Source: Typha latifolia (taxonomy: Eukaryota > Streptophyta > Magnoliopsida > Poales > Typhaceae). From it: a stretch of DNA of 64,000 nucleotides. The notes beneath the pieces were generated by a model. The model saw nothing but the letters and a program-made list of their open reading frames with translations. It was not told the DNA's origin and did not search any database. Below are positions 11,231 to 22,985 of the stretch, piece after piece. The DNA is taken from contig CM034099.1 of the NCBI GenBank assembly GCA_019914945.1, positions 21,850,704-21,914,703 of the forward strand. The letters run 5' to 3'. Each line of letters opens with the position of its first letter. Within the stretch, counting starts at the first letter, position 1. A program made the position numbers and the translations under genes.

Positions 11231-14200
11231 CTACAACTCCTCTACCTGAATAGAAAATCCACATGGGCAACGCTTAGTTCGCACTAAGATCTCTTCATCA
11301 AAGCTTTCATTCTCCACGGGAAATACATGCTCGTGTTCATGAGATGTCAAAACATACTTTGCCTTCGGTGCAAGTCGTTCATGTGCTCCTCTTGGAAGAA
11401 CTTCCCTTTCAGAATGAATCTTACTGGAATGAAGTTGAGGACTATTCTTTTGGTCGTCAGGGGATTTATGCGGATCACATATAGATGAACTCACATAAGA
11501 ATTCTTCAACCGTTGTCTTGTTATGATGGAGGAAAGCAGCTGAAACCACCTAGAGAGAGCTTGGGCTTCATTTCGCTTTCTCTCTTCACATTCTCTTCTC
11601 TCTTCTACTTCTACATAAGCCTAGTGAAAAGAAAGAAAGAGATTTGCTTAAACAATAAGAAAACCCCATCATGTTATGGTTAGATTTAATCTCAATGTAT
11701 GAGTGTTTGGATGCAATGTGAACATCAAACAAGTATTGGTTAATTAGAAAGACTGTTGTGAACAGAACTATCATGCAATTAATGAATTTGTATGCCCAAT
11801 CTTGTAGTATACAAAAAGAAGAACTACTCATGCAATAAAATTAGAAAGACTGTTATGAACAGAACTGCACATTCCTCTCTGTAGCTAGGTTTTTTCCAAT
11901 TATTTGGTCAGTTGGAGAAAGAAATATAAGGCGGACCAGCTGGAGAAAGTAAAATCTATCTAAAGAAATGTGCTTCCCAATTTTCTTTTCGGCGCAATTG
12001 AGAAAGAATTCACTTTTTCTTGCTACCTAGAAATTATTTCCCCATATTCCATTACTAGATAATTTCATGCAGTTCCAAACAACTGGAAAATATTTTCTTG
12101 GATTTTCTTGACATCCATAGATCCTATGAATCATACTTTTCGTAAGCAAGGCAAATGCAAACATATAAAATTTCATCCTGCTCAAATTTTACCTCCAAAA
12201 TAGCATCTTTGAACTCTGCACAGACCACAATTCCCTCAAATATTGGGAAAGAACGTCCATTCCGAAATTCAAATCCAACCATAGCAGGTGCATAATCGAT
12301 TTCGAGCCTCTTTGCTACTGGAACCAATCTTGGTAGCCTCAAGTGTACTGCACCGGGGGGGACACACCTCTCAGACCATACTTCAACTTGACCACGCTCA
12401 TTCTAGATAAATATTGACGTAATAACCAGTTAGTATTAAATTAATAACTGCTGAAACATTCCCAACTAGTACGGTAGGGAAATGAAAAATAGTGAAGATA
12501 CTATAGCCCCTCCATATTTGAAGTTAGGTCTTCAACTGATTTAATATCTATGTACGTACATATAGATAGGCATGGCACTCTACAAAAAAAACAAAGCAAC
12601 ACAGTGAAAATCAAAACATAAGAAAAAGATGAAAGAGATAAAATTTAATAATGAGGAATTATGTTATTTCACAGAACTTCAAAAGGCTTATCGACAATAT
12701 TAGCAGTGAAAATAAAAATCAATATAAATGAAGATTTTGCAAAAATCCACATATTGAATCTATAAAGATGTTGGATGCATAAGACACAAGATTTTCATGA
12801 CATGGAATAAGAAAACCTTCACTGAGCACAAGTATTGAAGAACTTCAGAAGGTTGGTTGTGAAAAAGAACACTACCAGAATTATACCTTAGGTACAATGC
12901 CATTTGCAGCATGAGGAAGTTGGAGTGGTTCCAATTGCCACTTCCCATAAAGTTCTACAGTTGGTTCACCTTCATCTTCTTCAGGAACACTAGGTTCATA
13001 TGACTGAAATCTGACAATCTGTTTTGAACTTTTTATTATCTGAAGAGAGACAAATAGAAGATTATCTAACAGAAACATAATAAAGGAGAAAAGAAATAAT
13101 TATTTTTCAGTTGCTGAGACCTTTGCAGGAATTTCATTTGGTCTAACTTGCAATCCCTCTCGTAACCATTTTTGTCTTGTTTGTAGTGTCTGAACGCAAG
13201 ATCGAGGATAAACAGGATGACCTGAACAATAACCAAGTACAGGACCCTTTGGATGAAAAATTTGATTCTTGGTAAGCCATCTTTCGATAGCATAGAGGTG
13301 GTGGTTTTTATAAGCCTGCATCGGTCAAAAGCCAAAACTAATGTTACAACAAGCAATCTTGAACAAAATAAAATAATTACAACTCAACAACTTCAACATG
13401 CATACCAGTTGATTGGTAGGAAGTGGCTCAGTTAAAGCCCTGGTTTCAAGTTCCATGTCTTCTATACATGAGATTTCAGGGATTTGAGCTGGAGGTTTGA
13501 GACCCCTCGATTTGGTAATCAGCTTAGATGCATCTCCGCCACAGACATCATCCAAGTTGATGCTTGTTGCACATTCTTGAGTTGTACTAGTAGGGTTTCC
13601 ATAATTCATTTCTGAAGGACAGGGTACTTCAGGTTCCTTACCTTTTAGCTTAGATGAGGTCTCTTCTTGAAATGTTTCTAACTGAACCATAACCCCAGTT
13701 GCACTTGATTCCAACTCCTTCAATGGTGCCAACACCTTATCCCACCATTCGGAATTTATCCGCCTTGAGGCAATTTTATACCACTGCATGCAATACCTAT
13801 GAATTTTTTGAGTAAAATTTCAGTGATGATGCATTAACAGGTATTTCTAAATTCTAACACAATAATATCTTTTGCCCTGCAAAAAATAGTGCTCGGCAGT
13901 AGAGAGTTGGGTAGACATTATGAACTTCCAAAATTATTAATTCTAATGAAACTATTTAAAAGATTATATGGACATTCATTATTAAAATTGGTGATTACCA
14001 CTGTAAAAATAGGACATCTGAAAATTTGATTGAGCACTATCTAATAGTATATTTTCATACCATTAGCTCCCCAATTCCCAGATTAACCCAATAAATATAA
14101 CCACCCTAAGTAAGAAGTGTTCAATCAATGAAGCTCAGCTTTGGGAACATTATTTCACCTTTAAATACAATCACCAATAGGTTATTTGTTCAAGCAGGGC

Positions 14201-17200
14201 AGCATTTTAAGAAACCCAACAAGTTGCAAATTCTCAAAATTCTGGGTTTCTCAACCCCCCTCCACAATTAATGCAACTCTATATATATTAAAAAATAACT
14301 ATTTCTCTTTTTATCAATGTTGACATTTCCATATTTTCATTTTCCCATCTTTCAACACTACCCAAATCATCCAATGTATCACATTTTCTAGTTTGCATCT
14401 AGCGCATCTCAAGTTCACAACTTTGTGCAGTCTACAATTAAGTTCATTCATCAACCGAAGAAAAATATTCATCTAATTCATAAATCAATTAAAGTAAGTA
14501 TCTCCATTGTATCCAAGTCACTGGTTTGTTTCTAAATCACCAATAATGAAACAAGGAGACCAGAAAAATTGAAGGCACCATACAGTAACAATAAATTTTG
14601 ATTGAAGGCGTATGATCTTCAAGCAAAAGAATGACAAACAAAACTAATGGAGTGACAAAAAAGGATCAAACTTGTATATTGTGAATGCTCATAGCCTCAT
14701 ACATACATACATGATATATGATATATATGTGCATATATGTACATGCACCACAGAATCACATATAGATACTCCATTCACCCTGACACACCACCAGTCCCAC
14801 ATGATTACCAATCACCGCACTATATCACCATGTCAGTGGCTCACCTCAATTCATTCCTCAGCCTACACGGAAAAGAAAAACCCAGAAAAACAACTCCCAC
14901 CATCAGTCTTGGCAGTATAAAAGACTCCATACCTATCAGAAGAGAGGTTAGTCTGCTGATTATTTGCCAACCTATATTCCAACTTTCACTTCACCGGAAA
15001 GACCCTCTAGGTCATTGAATTTTTCATCAACCAAGGGCAGGCACCAGTAAACCAACAAACATTTAGGCGCAACCAATATCTAGACAGGAAAGCCTTTTTC
15101 ATGTCTTCCCACCAGTAGATGCTATCTCTGTCAGGCCATTACTAACTAAATCCAATATATATAACTATTACAAACTTTCTTATTGGATCAGGATTCAAGT
15201 TGGGTTATTACTGTTCTACCATCTATTTATGCCTTGTAGATAAAGTAAGCATGCTAGGCCCAAATATAGACTATTTACATCCCTGATTATACCATGTTAT
15301 ATGTCTTATTCTCGCTGGATTAATCAGTCACTCCTGTGGCAGACTATCTGCACAGATAGTCATTTCTTGTGAAATTACTGAAAGGATTTATATTTTTGCT
15401 TTCAACTATTATGTACCAAAATTTCTGACACAAATGCAAGATGAACTTAACATACAAAATTTGCTCCATGGTGAAGGCTAAACTATATAAAACAGATACA
15501 AATATTACCATAAATTGTTAAGAAAGCAAACCTGCGTGTCACATCTTTAGCACCATTTCCAGCAAAAGCAATAACATATTTCAAAGGCCTTCTGCAGACA
15601 GCAGCAGCAGCTTCCACCTTTTCCTCACCATCAATAATCGCATTTGCAGCATCAACATGCACCCATCTTCCAGTTAATGCCTCCCCACTACAATAGACTT
15701 CTGCCCAATATAAAGGAGGTCCTGTTCTTCTAGACCAAATTGCATTTGAGCTACAGAATTTTGACGGTTCTCCAGCTTTACTTTTCCTAGATTTCTTTAT
15801 AGGCAGAGCGAGAGACGGTGAGCTACCAGTTAACTCATTGATCTGTAAGTCTACCTTATTATCCTGATTCCCCGATGCGGTGGCTGAAAGAGCCATCCCC
15901 AATTGCAACTCAAACTCTAGGTCCCCTTTTCTTTTTGGTCCAGCACACTTGGTCTCAGAAGAAGGTGAGTTGTCAATGCATGCTTTGCCTGCTGATGTGT
16001 AACTGGTTCCATCATCTAAACTATTACCTGATAAACCTTTATAGCAAATTATTCTTGCAGGTTAAAATGTTACCTTTCTTGTCACATTTATATCCTTCCA
16101 ATGCCCCATGGGTTGTATTATCTTTTGGACCATCCATTGAATTAACAGGAGATGAATAAATCTGGTTGGTGCTTTCGACAGTAGTTGTAGGAGAAAATAT
16201 CCTTGTGTCCAGCCTAGGAACATCCTGGTTCAAGATTCCAGGTATATCAGCATCTGGCTTGAGGGACACCACGTCAAGGACAGAAACAAACCTAGAAAGG
16301 AAGATATGAGTATCTGGGCCTAGAAAATTTCTCATATCAAAAAGTTGCATATAAGTATATGCAAAGACCCAAATTTACCAATCCTATTCTTAAAAGAGAT
16401 CTACCCACTGCCAGAACTTTGGAAATGCTTGAGGATTAAACAATGCTGACAGATCTGAAAATTGTGAAGCAAATCGCCAAAAGGAATGAGATTTTGTTCG
16501 TAATTATTTGGGCAAATAGCTTCTTTTGGATCAATTTCCCTAACAAAAGAAGTAACAACCATTACCTTTTGCCTTCTATATGAATAATGCTACTGATATT
16601 CTGGTAAGAACATCTGAAACTTGATTAATAAAATAATAGACCTATATATGAAAATTGGCACAGAAATCCTAATGTCAGAGAATGGCATTGAGAAAATGCT
16701 ACCCTAAATGCCTTCTTTGGGGGAAGATCTTAAATTCATTCATGGGACAAGGTATGATATCTCAAATTTGCATGTCAAATTTCTAATTTCAGCAAAACCT
16801 ACTGTCTTCCTCCTAATATTCACTAGAAACTAGAAAACTCAAGCAGTCAAAGAGGACCCTTAAATGGAGTAACATGCCAATCACCAAATGACCAGAATAA
16901 AAGGAACGAAACCCTGACACCAAAAAGAGCGATGTAGAACATATAAAAGATTTCTCGTACTCACTTAGAATGACCTGGCATACCTAGTTGTTAGGTTGAG
17001 AGCTCTAAACAGTGCCACTGACAGTGCAGCAACCTGTTCCAAATTATTTGACATAAGATATATGTAGAATGTTAACTATTTAAGACAACCATCATAAAGA
17101 ATCAAACAAAGAAAAAACTGTAGCAAATACATGTCAAAATATAACATATAGTGAGCTATTTTGAAATTGAAAAGATTTTATATTCCATCCTGATATCTGA

Positions 17201-20200
17201 CATATTCAATCTGAAATATAGTAGTTCAAACTTCAAAGTTTCCAGGCAGGAGGAAATATCTTAAACTATAGTTGTAAATAGAAAATATCTCAAACTATAG
17301 TTGTAAATAGAATATGTATGAAGACTTATCACCCCCACTTGTGTGGTCAATATATAGAAAAGATCTAAGAGATCTTTCTCTAATTCAAGACAGATCATAT
17401 CATCATATACATAGTTACATACAACTCATCAAAAAAGAATAGTGGCAGAATAAGCGTGATACTGTGTAACTCCGTGGATAAATCAAAGAGTCAATCCTAG
17501 ATAGGCCGAGAAAATGTCATCTGAGAGAAAAAGTGGTCAATTCTGAATGTCAAAACAAGACTGTTAGCCTTCTCTACAGAGTTTATTGTTTTGTGCTAGA
17601 GGCTCAAGCCACACGAGAGCAGAAAAAATCAATTAAATTCATCATATGACGCTAAACATAGATGTTCATTTCGTATATTTAAAAATATATCATTATATAT
17701 TTCTGTTCCTTGGAGGCAAGGAATCTTCAAGGTTGCAAAATGAATCAGTAAAACACCACAAATATAAGGCCCATATTGGGCATAAAGCAATAACATTTGT
17801 GTCACTGAGAATAAAGTCATAAACCCACAAAAAGTAATACTTATTATGTGCAAAAGAGGATTCGTCAACTCTGGTAAGCTTCCTTCACTATGCTTCTTTG
17901 TTAAATTTCTTGGAGCCTTTTCCTATCTTGCCGTCTAGCTTGACTTAGAGACTCGATAAGTCCTCAATGAATACTATATTAACTAGGCTCTATTTCCTTC
18001 ATGTCCACAGTTAAAACTCTAATAGGCACGTGCTGGCCACAAATACACATTAAATCAATCTCATCTTATATTTTTTTGAGACAATGTGAAATACCATGGT
18101 CATATTATTATTATAATTTCCACTTTGGAGTAACAATCGTGTGCCATCAATAAATTCTAAATTTGTTCCAACATCTCAAAGCTTTTATATTAGTTCATTG
18201 AAACCAGCACCATGTGTAGGATGATGGTTCTTTTATGATCTATATCAACCTATCACCTGCTTCTTGCACTATTCTCATGCCATTCCTGTTTCTAACTTGT
18301 CCTCTAGCCTTGTTCCAGATAGTAGTAATCTTAAAATTACATTTAAAAATTCATTGTTTAAAAGACTCACATTAGCTATCTAAACTACTGCCAAAGATTT
18401 AAACACTCCTATACATGAATATTTTTTATAAGTCTGCATCATTCATATTCCCTATCATTAACTATCCAACTCCTAGCCGATTCTCAAGAATAATTTTAGC
18501 CGAAATAAAGACCAAGCTCTTCATAGAAGTGCTTCATAAGGACTATCTAAATTACTGCTAGTAGTGCATGATGTAAAGCACAGCAACTGTCACAATTAAG
18601 TATCAACAAAAAACTAGATTAGTCTTGCTATTCTCATGTAATTTAAACATGCATGCAGCTATCCAGAGAAACAAAAGATATCCTTCAGAGCCAAGAAAGT
18701 GCATAAACTAGCAGACAAAGTAAGACACCTCTTCAGCAGTTCCCTCATGATTTTGAAGAGCAAAGGCAAGATTTGATTCAAATGATCCCTTATCAATGCA
18801 TTGTGTCGTTAGATGGAAATTGCTCTGGAACTGCAGGAACAAGTAACACGATTAAAAGGTCAAACTAAATTTGACCACAGCAAGAGGATTTAATGGGTAA
18901 AGGAGGGTTAGCAAATGCTATAACAGTACCCAATTCACAAGGGACTCTAGTTTATTAGCTGTCAGTTTTGGAACTTCTGCAATCTTCAGTAAATTAGATG
19001 GTAAAAGTGAAAGTATGGAAGCCTGCAACAAAAACAAGCTTTCAGAAGTTCCATAAAGTCATTCTTCCATGGCAAATAAATAAGACAGGGGTTACCAAGC
19101 ATAAACTATTTCACAGTTCAAGAATATATTGTTAATTAGCTTTTTGGAATAGCAATCATTCTCAGTAGATATTCGCATACCAACTGAGAAATAACAAACC
19201 AAAAAACTGAATGAATCTCCAAAAAGATTAGGTATGCCAACAGTATACAGTTCCTGTATTTTGACCAAAGAAGAGCCACAATAGAAGGGCAATGAAGGAT
19301 CATTTCCAGCAAAACCAGCAACATGCTTTATTTTGAAATGGCAGCTTTAGCTTATTCAATATTAGACAGTCTATGAAGCTTCTCACATAGTACTTCCCAG
19401 TTCACATAGTAATTCTAAACTATTTTAAGCAGTCCAAATCAGAATAAAGCAATCAAAAGTTGCAATATGAGACTGGGCACAAGTACAACTGAGGACAATG
19501 ACAAATCATTTTCTCTAAATCAATCAAAGGGCAATACAAGGAATTATCATAGAAAAGCTTTTAGTCTTGATCTTAAACTGGTCCAGAGATCTCATTTTTA
19601 CTTAACAGGAAATGTGATCCCTTATAAGAATAGAAAATAAAAAATATATACTCCCACTTTTTTTTTCTTAAAATTTATTTTTTTAAAATAAAAAAATTTG
19701 TATATAACACTCTATCTTTTAACGAAATTATAGTTTACACCATACATTTTTACTATTTATAAATCGAGTCATATAATTTAACAAATATATGTAGAAAACA
19801 CTCTGATGTTAGATCTGTTAATTAAACTTAACTAACTTTTGTGTTAAGTTGACTATACTAAAAAAATTATGAAAATACCTTCAATAAAGTCATACTAAAA
19901 AAAATTTAGTTATTTTAAAAATAAAGGTATTTTAGTCATTTTAGAAATAAAATATCTTTATTTAATAAAATATTCTCACAGTATTAGTTCAAATCTAATC
20001 CAAAGTGTTTTCTGCACATATTGGCTAAATCATATGACTCGATTTGCAAATAATAAAAATATAGAGTATAAACTACAATATCATTAAAAATCAAAGTGTT
20101 ATATACAAATTTCTCTTCAAAATAATACTCAAGGTTCCTTCATGAGTGTGTTATGCTGTTTTTAATGAATTCATAATTTTGACAGAAATCTTCACATATG

Positions 20201-21782
20201 AAATAAAAGTAGCTTGAGATAATATTGGCACATGGTAAGCTACAAGATGTCCGAAAGTTCTCCATCCATGCTAGTCTTTAATTTGCTCACACTATGATTC
20301 CCTAAAACTTGTAAAAGAAAATGACAATAAACAACAACCTCGAGGTAGATTAAAAGCTGTCTGCTACACTATTACCTTTTTCCTAAGGAGAATTATAAAA
20401 GATATCTGCAATTGTTTTGACCTCACCAGAGATCATTAATGATGCACCTGAATCAAAGGGTCGTTGCAGACCTTGTCAACCATCCTACCCCGTGCTAGTA
20501 GACATAGTAGATGAACTTTGTGGACCAGCTCTGCTAATTCCTGAGGAAATAAACAAGAGTTAATCCAAAATAAGAGTAACTGTTTAGTAAAGCACAGATG
20601 CCGTCAACATTCTTAACCAAAGATTTCAATGTCCTTGCAATATGGCAGTCAATTGGCTGTTGATACGGCATATGCTGCCGAACACATATCAGCATTCAGC
20701 ACAATTCGCGCACCCACCACGTGGAGCACTTTCAATGTGTTGACATGGATCAGTACAATCAATAGACACACACAGATCAACCGAGGTACGTTCTTAACTA
20801 TCATATGTTGATACTTCTGTAACTTACCTTTTCCTCAGCAGAAGCCCTTCGAGAAGTCTTCCTTTCAGCAGATGGTGAATCAGTAAATTCAACAGTTACT
20901 TCCTTTCCAAGATCATGGGAATGAACTTCTCTGCATTCTAAACTAGAAATTGTACCCTCTTCCCAATCCATCTCACTTGCGTCAAAATGACCGCTAGCCC
21001 CACCATCTTCTTCCTTTAATGTTTCTTCTCTTGCACTCCCACTGCTACATCCTTTCACGCCAGCATCATGACTAAGCTCCGCATTAACTTTCCCCTTGCA
21101 TTTGATTCTCGGTGGCTCCTCTAAGTTCCGCAATAACTGTCAGAGAAAATATGCAAATATGCATATCAGAATTCATCAATATCTAATCTTACCACAATGA
21201 GGACTCGTTCTTTTACCCTCCTAATCAAAGTAATCATTCTCGCACTAAAATGATTTTGGCTCTTGGGTTTTGCACGAACGAGGCATTTACCAACAAGGGG
21301 TGCTTCTAGCTCGGTCCAGACTTCAAGATGACTACACAGCCCATCAAAGTTCTATCTTTTATCTCTGATGAGTAAAAAGACACATGGGAAAAGAAAAGGA
21401 AAGAAAAAACTAACCTTGTATTTTGACTTCTTGATCAATGGCTTACTTTCACGCCGCTGTTTCGCACCCGATTTTTTCCGAGAGGTATCCTGTTCTTCAG
21501 GCATTGATGTCGCTGGAAAGAGAACGAGAAAAAGAAAATAACAACAGTAAGCACAAACCCTAAAAGGAAAAGCAGGAAACCATTGCGAACCTTTCCCGCG
21601 GCTTGACCGCACGGCATGATCGTCCAGGTGTTCCGAATCATGTGGACCTTTCGAGAAAAAAGAGCGAGATAGAGGAATTAACAACAGCTAAAGGGTGGTG
21701 AGGTCAACGAGTTGGGTAAGGGATGAGACGACGCACCGGATTGGCCTTCGACCAGACGATTGGATCGGCTTCTCGTTCGCAT
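11231..21782 (-). CDS. RAD4: DNA repair protein RAD4/XPC homologue
   Basis: Fifteen exons read on the minus strand: 21737-21782, 21591-21647, 21415-21512, 20828-21136, 20448-20540, 18930-19022, 18729-18830, 16984-17033, 16074-16291, 15532-16027, 13406-13796, 13121-13315, 12887-13039, 12193-12402, 11231-11620. Phases close throughout, giving about 966 residues. The start MRTRSRSNR is typical of plant RAD4. It recognises helix-distorting DNA lesions to start global-genome nucleotide excision repair in the nucleus. Seen: basic/acidic N terminus, transglutaminase-like fold (from ELAELVHKVHLLCLL through RYCMQWYKIASRR, with WWDKVL), BHD1 (AYKNHHLYAIERWLTKNQ, LGYCSGHPVYPR), BHD2 (YGKWQLEPL, ERGQVEVWSERCVPPGAVHL) and BHD3 (DYAPAMVGFEF, FPIFEGIVVC). 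The C terminus carries a family-like RWFQLLSSI segment. The exon 9/10 junction is uncertain: a 46-nt intron, or 82 nt using the acceptor ending at 15992 (954 residues). The exon 2 donor is weak. Confidence 0.93.
19694..20112. mobile_element. Long-TIR MITE inside a RAD4 intron
   Basis: The two ends, about 19694-19815 and 19990-20112, are imperfect reverse complements of each other over about 120 bp. Both outer ends contain AAATTTGTATATAACACT, and inner landmarks such as AATCGAGTCATAT and GCAGAAAACACT/GTAGAAAACACT pair. Total length about 420 bp with an AT-rich centre and no ORF. It lies in the RAD4 intron between exons 5 and 6 (19023-20447). Long TIRs suggest a MULE-like or foldback element; the target-site duplication is not clear in the A-rich flank. 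Confidence 0.85.
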
Positions 21783-21805
21783 GAAGGTTATCGTCTTCTT
21801 TACGG

Positions 21806-21835
21806 GAAGAAGAAGAAGAAGAAGAAGAAGAAGAG
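21806..21835. repeat. (GAA)n / (CTT)n microsatellite in the RAD4 leader
   Basis: About ten GAA units on the plus strand. On the transcribed minus strand it is a CTT tract 24 nt upstream of the RAD4 ATG, so it probably lies in the 5' UTR. Confidence 0.9.
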
Positions 21836-22905
21836 GGCGAAGGTATTCAAGAGGGGCAAAGGATCTTGGCGGTTCGCGCTTCGTCCACGATGGTTAAGTA
21901 ATTAGCAGTGGGATTCTACAAACGGAACGGACTATTCCAAGCGTAGCCAATTTAATAGGCCTTGGGCCGAGCTCTCTGGCCCACTAATTTCAGGACTTGG
22001 GTTGGACTAGAAGATAAGAAAGAACAAAGGAAAAGATTTTATAACATACATCCCGCATCTTGTTTTTCAACTATAAAAGCGTATAATTTGTCTCTTAAAC
22101 TATTTAAAATGTTATAATATCTATTCACATAAAATGGTATCTAGCGTTATAATTTATACGCTTGGGAAGAAGCGAAGTGTAATTAGACCTATATATAAGT
22201 ATATCCTGCTTTTATATCGGATGCGGGTCAAGTATATTCTGGTCATCATTACGGCTCAATGCTAATTATATTCCACGTTCCGACTCCAGCTGTGTATGCA
22301 TATTTATATAAATTCATATTATATGTGAGATCTCGTTCCCAGATTGATGCTTGAGTCTTTGTTCTTTATTCCAACAGCATATTATCCTATTGACCATATA
22401 TTTTCAAATTTGCAGTCTTTGTCTGCATTAATCGTGATTCATGGACCCTCGTGGGCTAAGAACGTACTTTATATTTCATAGTGGTTCTACAGCGGTGTAT
22501 CTCAATTCTCAAATAGTTTAAATAACAATTTGTGGACAGATCTACCTTTAATAAAGGCAAGTGTAATTATTTAGAGGTTGGAGCCAGGCAGCCATCATAT
22601 GAAGCTTACACCCATTAAATATATTTATTAATTTGCAAGCAATTCGCTTCATTTGCTTACCTTATCCGAGTTATCCCCAATCGCATTCGTCGTCCTATTT
22701 TTATTTTGCAGGTAGTATCAAAGATTCAAAATCACTATAGCGACTACTTCACCTTTGGTACTGTCTATGTTTAGAAGTTGCCAATAATTGCATAGCGAAT
22801 GGCTCTAGATTACCCACGCCATCCAACCGTGTGAAACGCGGATTCGCCTTGCTGGGAAACGTGGGCGGCAGACCGTTACTCACTCGTGTTTCACCCCCCA
22901 CTCGA

Positions 22906-22914
22906 TCTATAAAA
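22906..22914 (+). promoter_or_regulatory. TATA box of the alcohol dehydrogenase gene
   Basis: TCTATAAAA lies 67-75 nt upstream of the ATG at 22981. A start about 30 nt downstream would make the leader almost entirely the GA repeat. Confidence 0.65.
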
Positions 22915-22929
22915 TTAACAGAGATCTAC

Positions 22930-22931
<2 letters not shown>

Positions 22932-22980
<49 letters not shown>
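22932..22980 (+). repeat. (GA)n microsatellite abutting a start codon
   Basis: About 24 uninterrupted GA units end directly at the ATG at 22981. In plants GA tracts near transcription starts bind BPC/GAGA-type factors, so it may act at the DNA level, in the leader, or both. Confidence 0.95.

Positions 22981-22985
<5 letters not shown>

Larger units (their letters stand above)
21783..22980. promoter_or_regulatory. Divergent promoter region between RAD4 and the alcohol dehydrogenase
   Basis: 1.2 kb separates the two divergent start codons. It carries the CTT tract of the RAD4 leader on one side, and a TATA box and GA tract of the dehydrogenase on the other. The middle is AT-rich with no ORF worth calling. 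Shared or bidirectional control is possible but not shown. Confidence 0.6.

Noticed and set aside
14672..15018. Plus-strand ORFs in the large RAD4 intron
   Set aside because: They sit in an intron, are His/Thr-rich low-complexity sequence and lack any domain.
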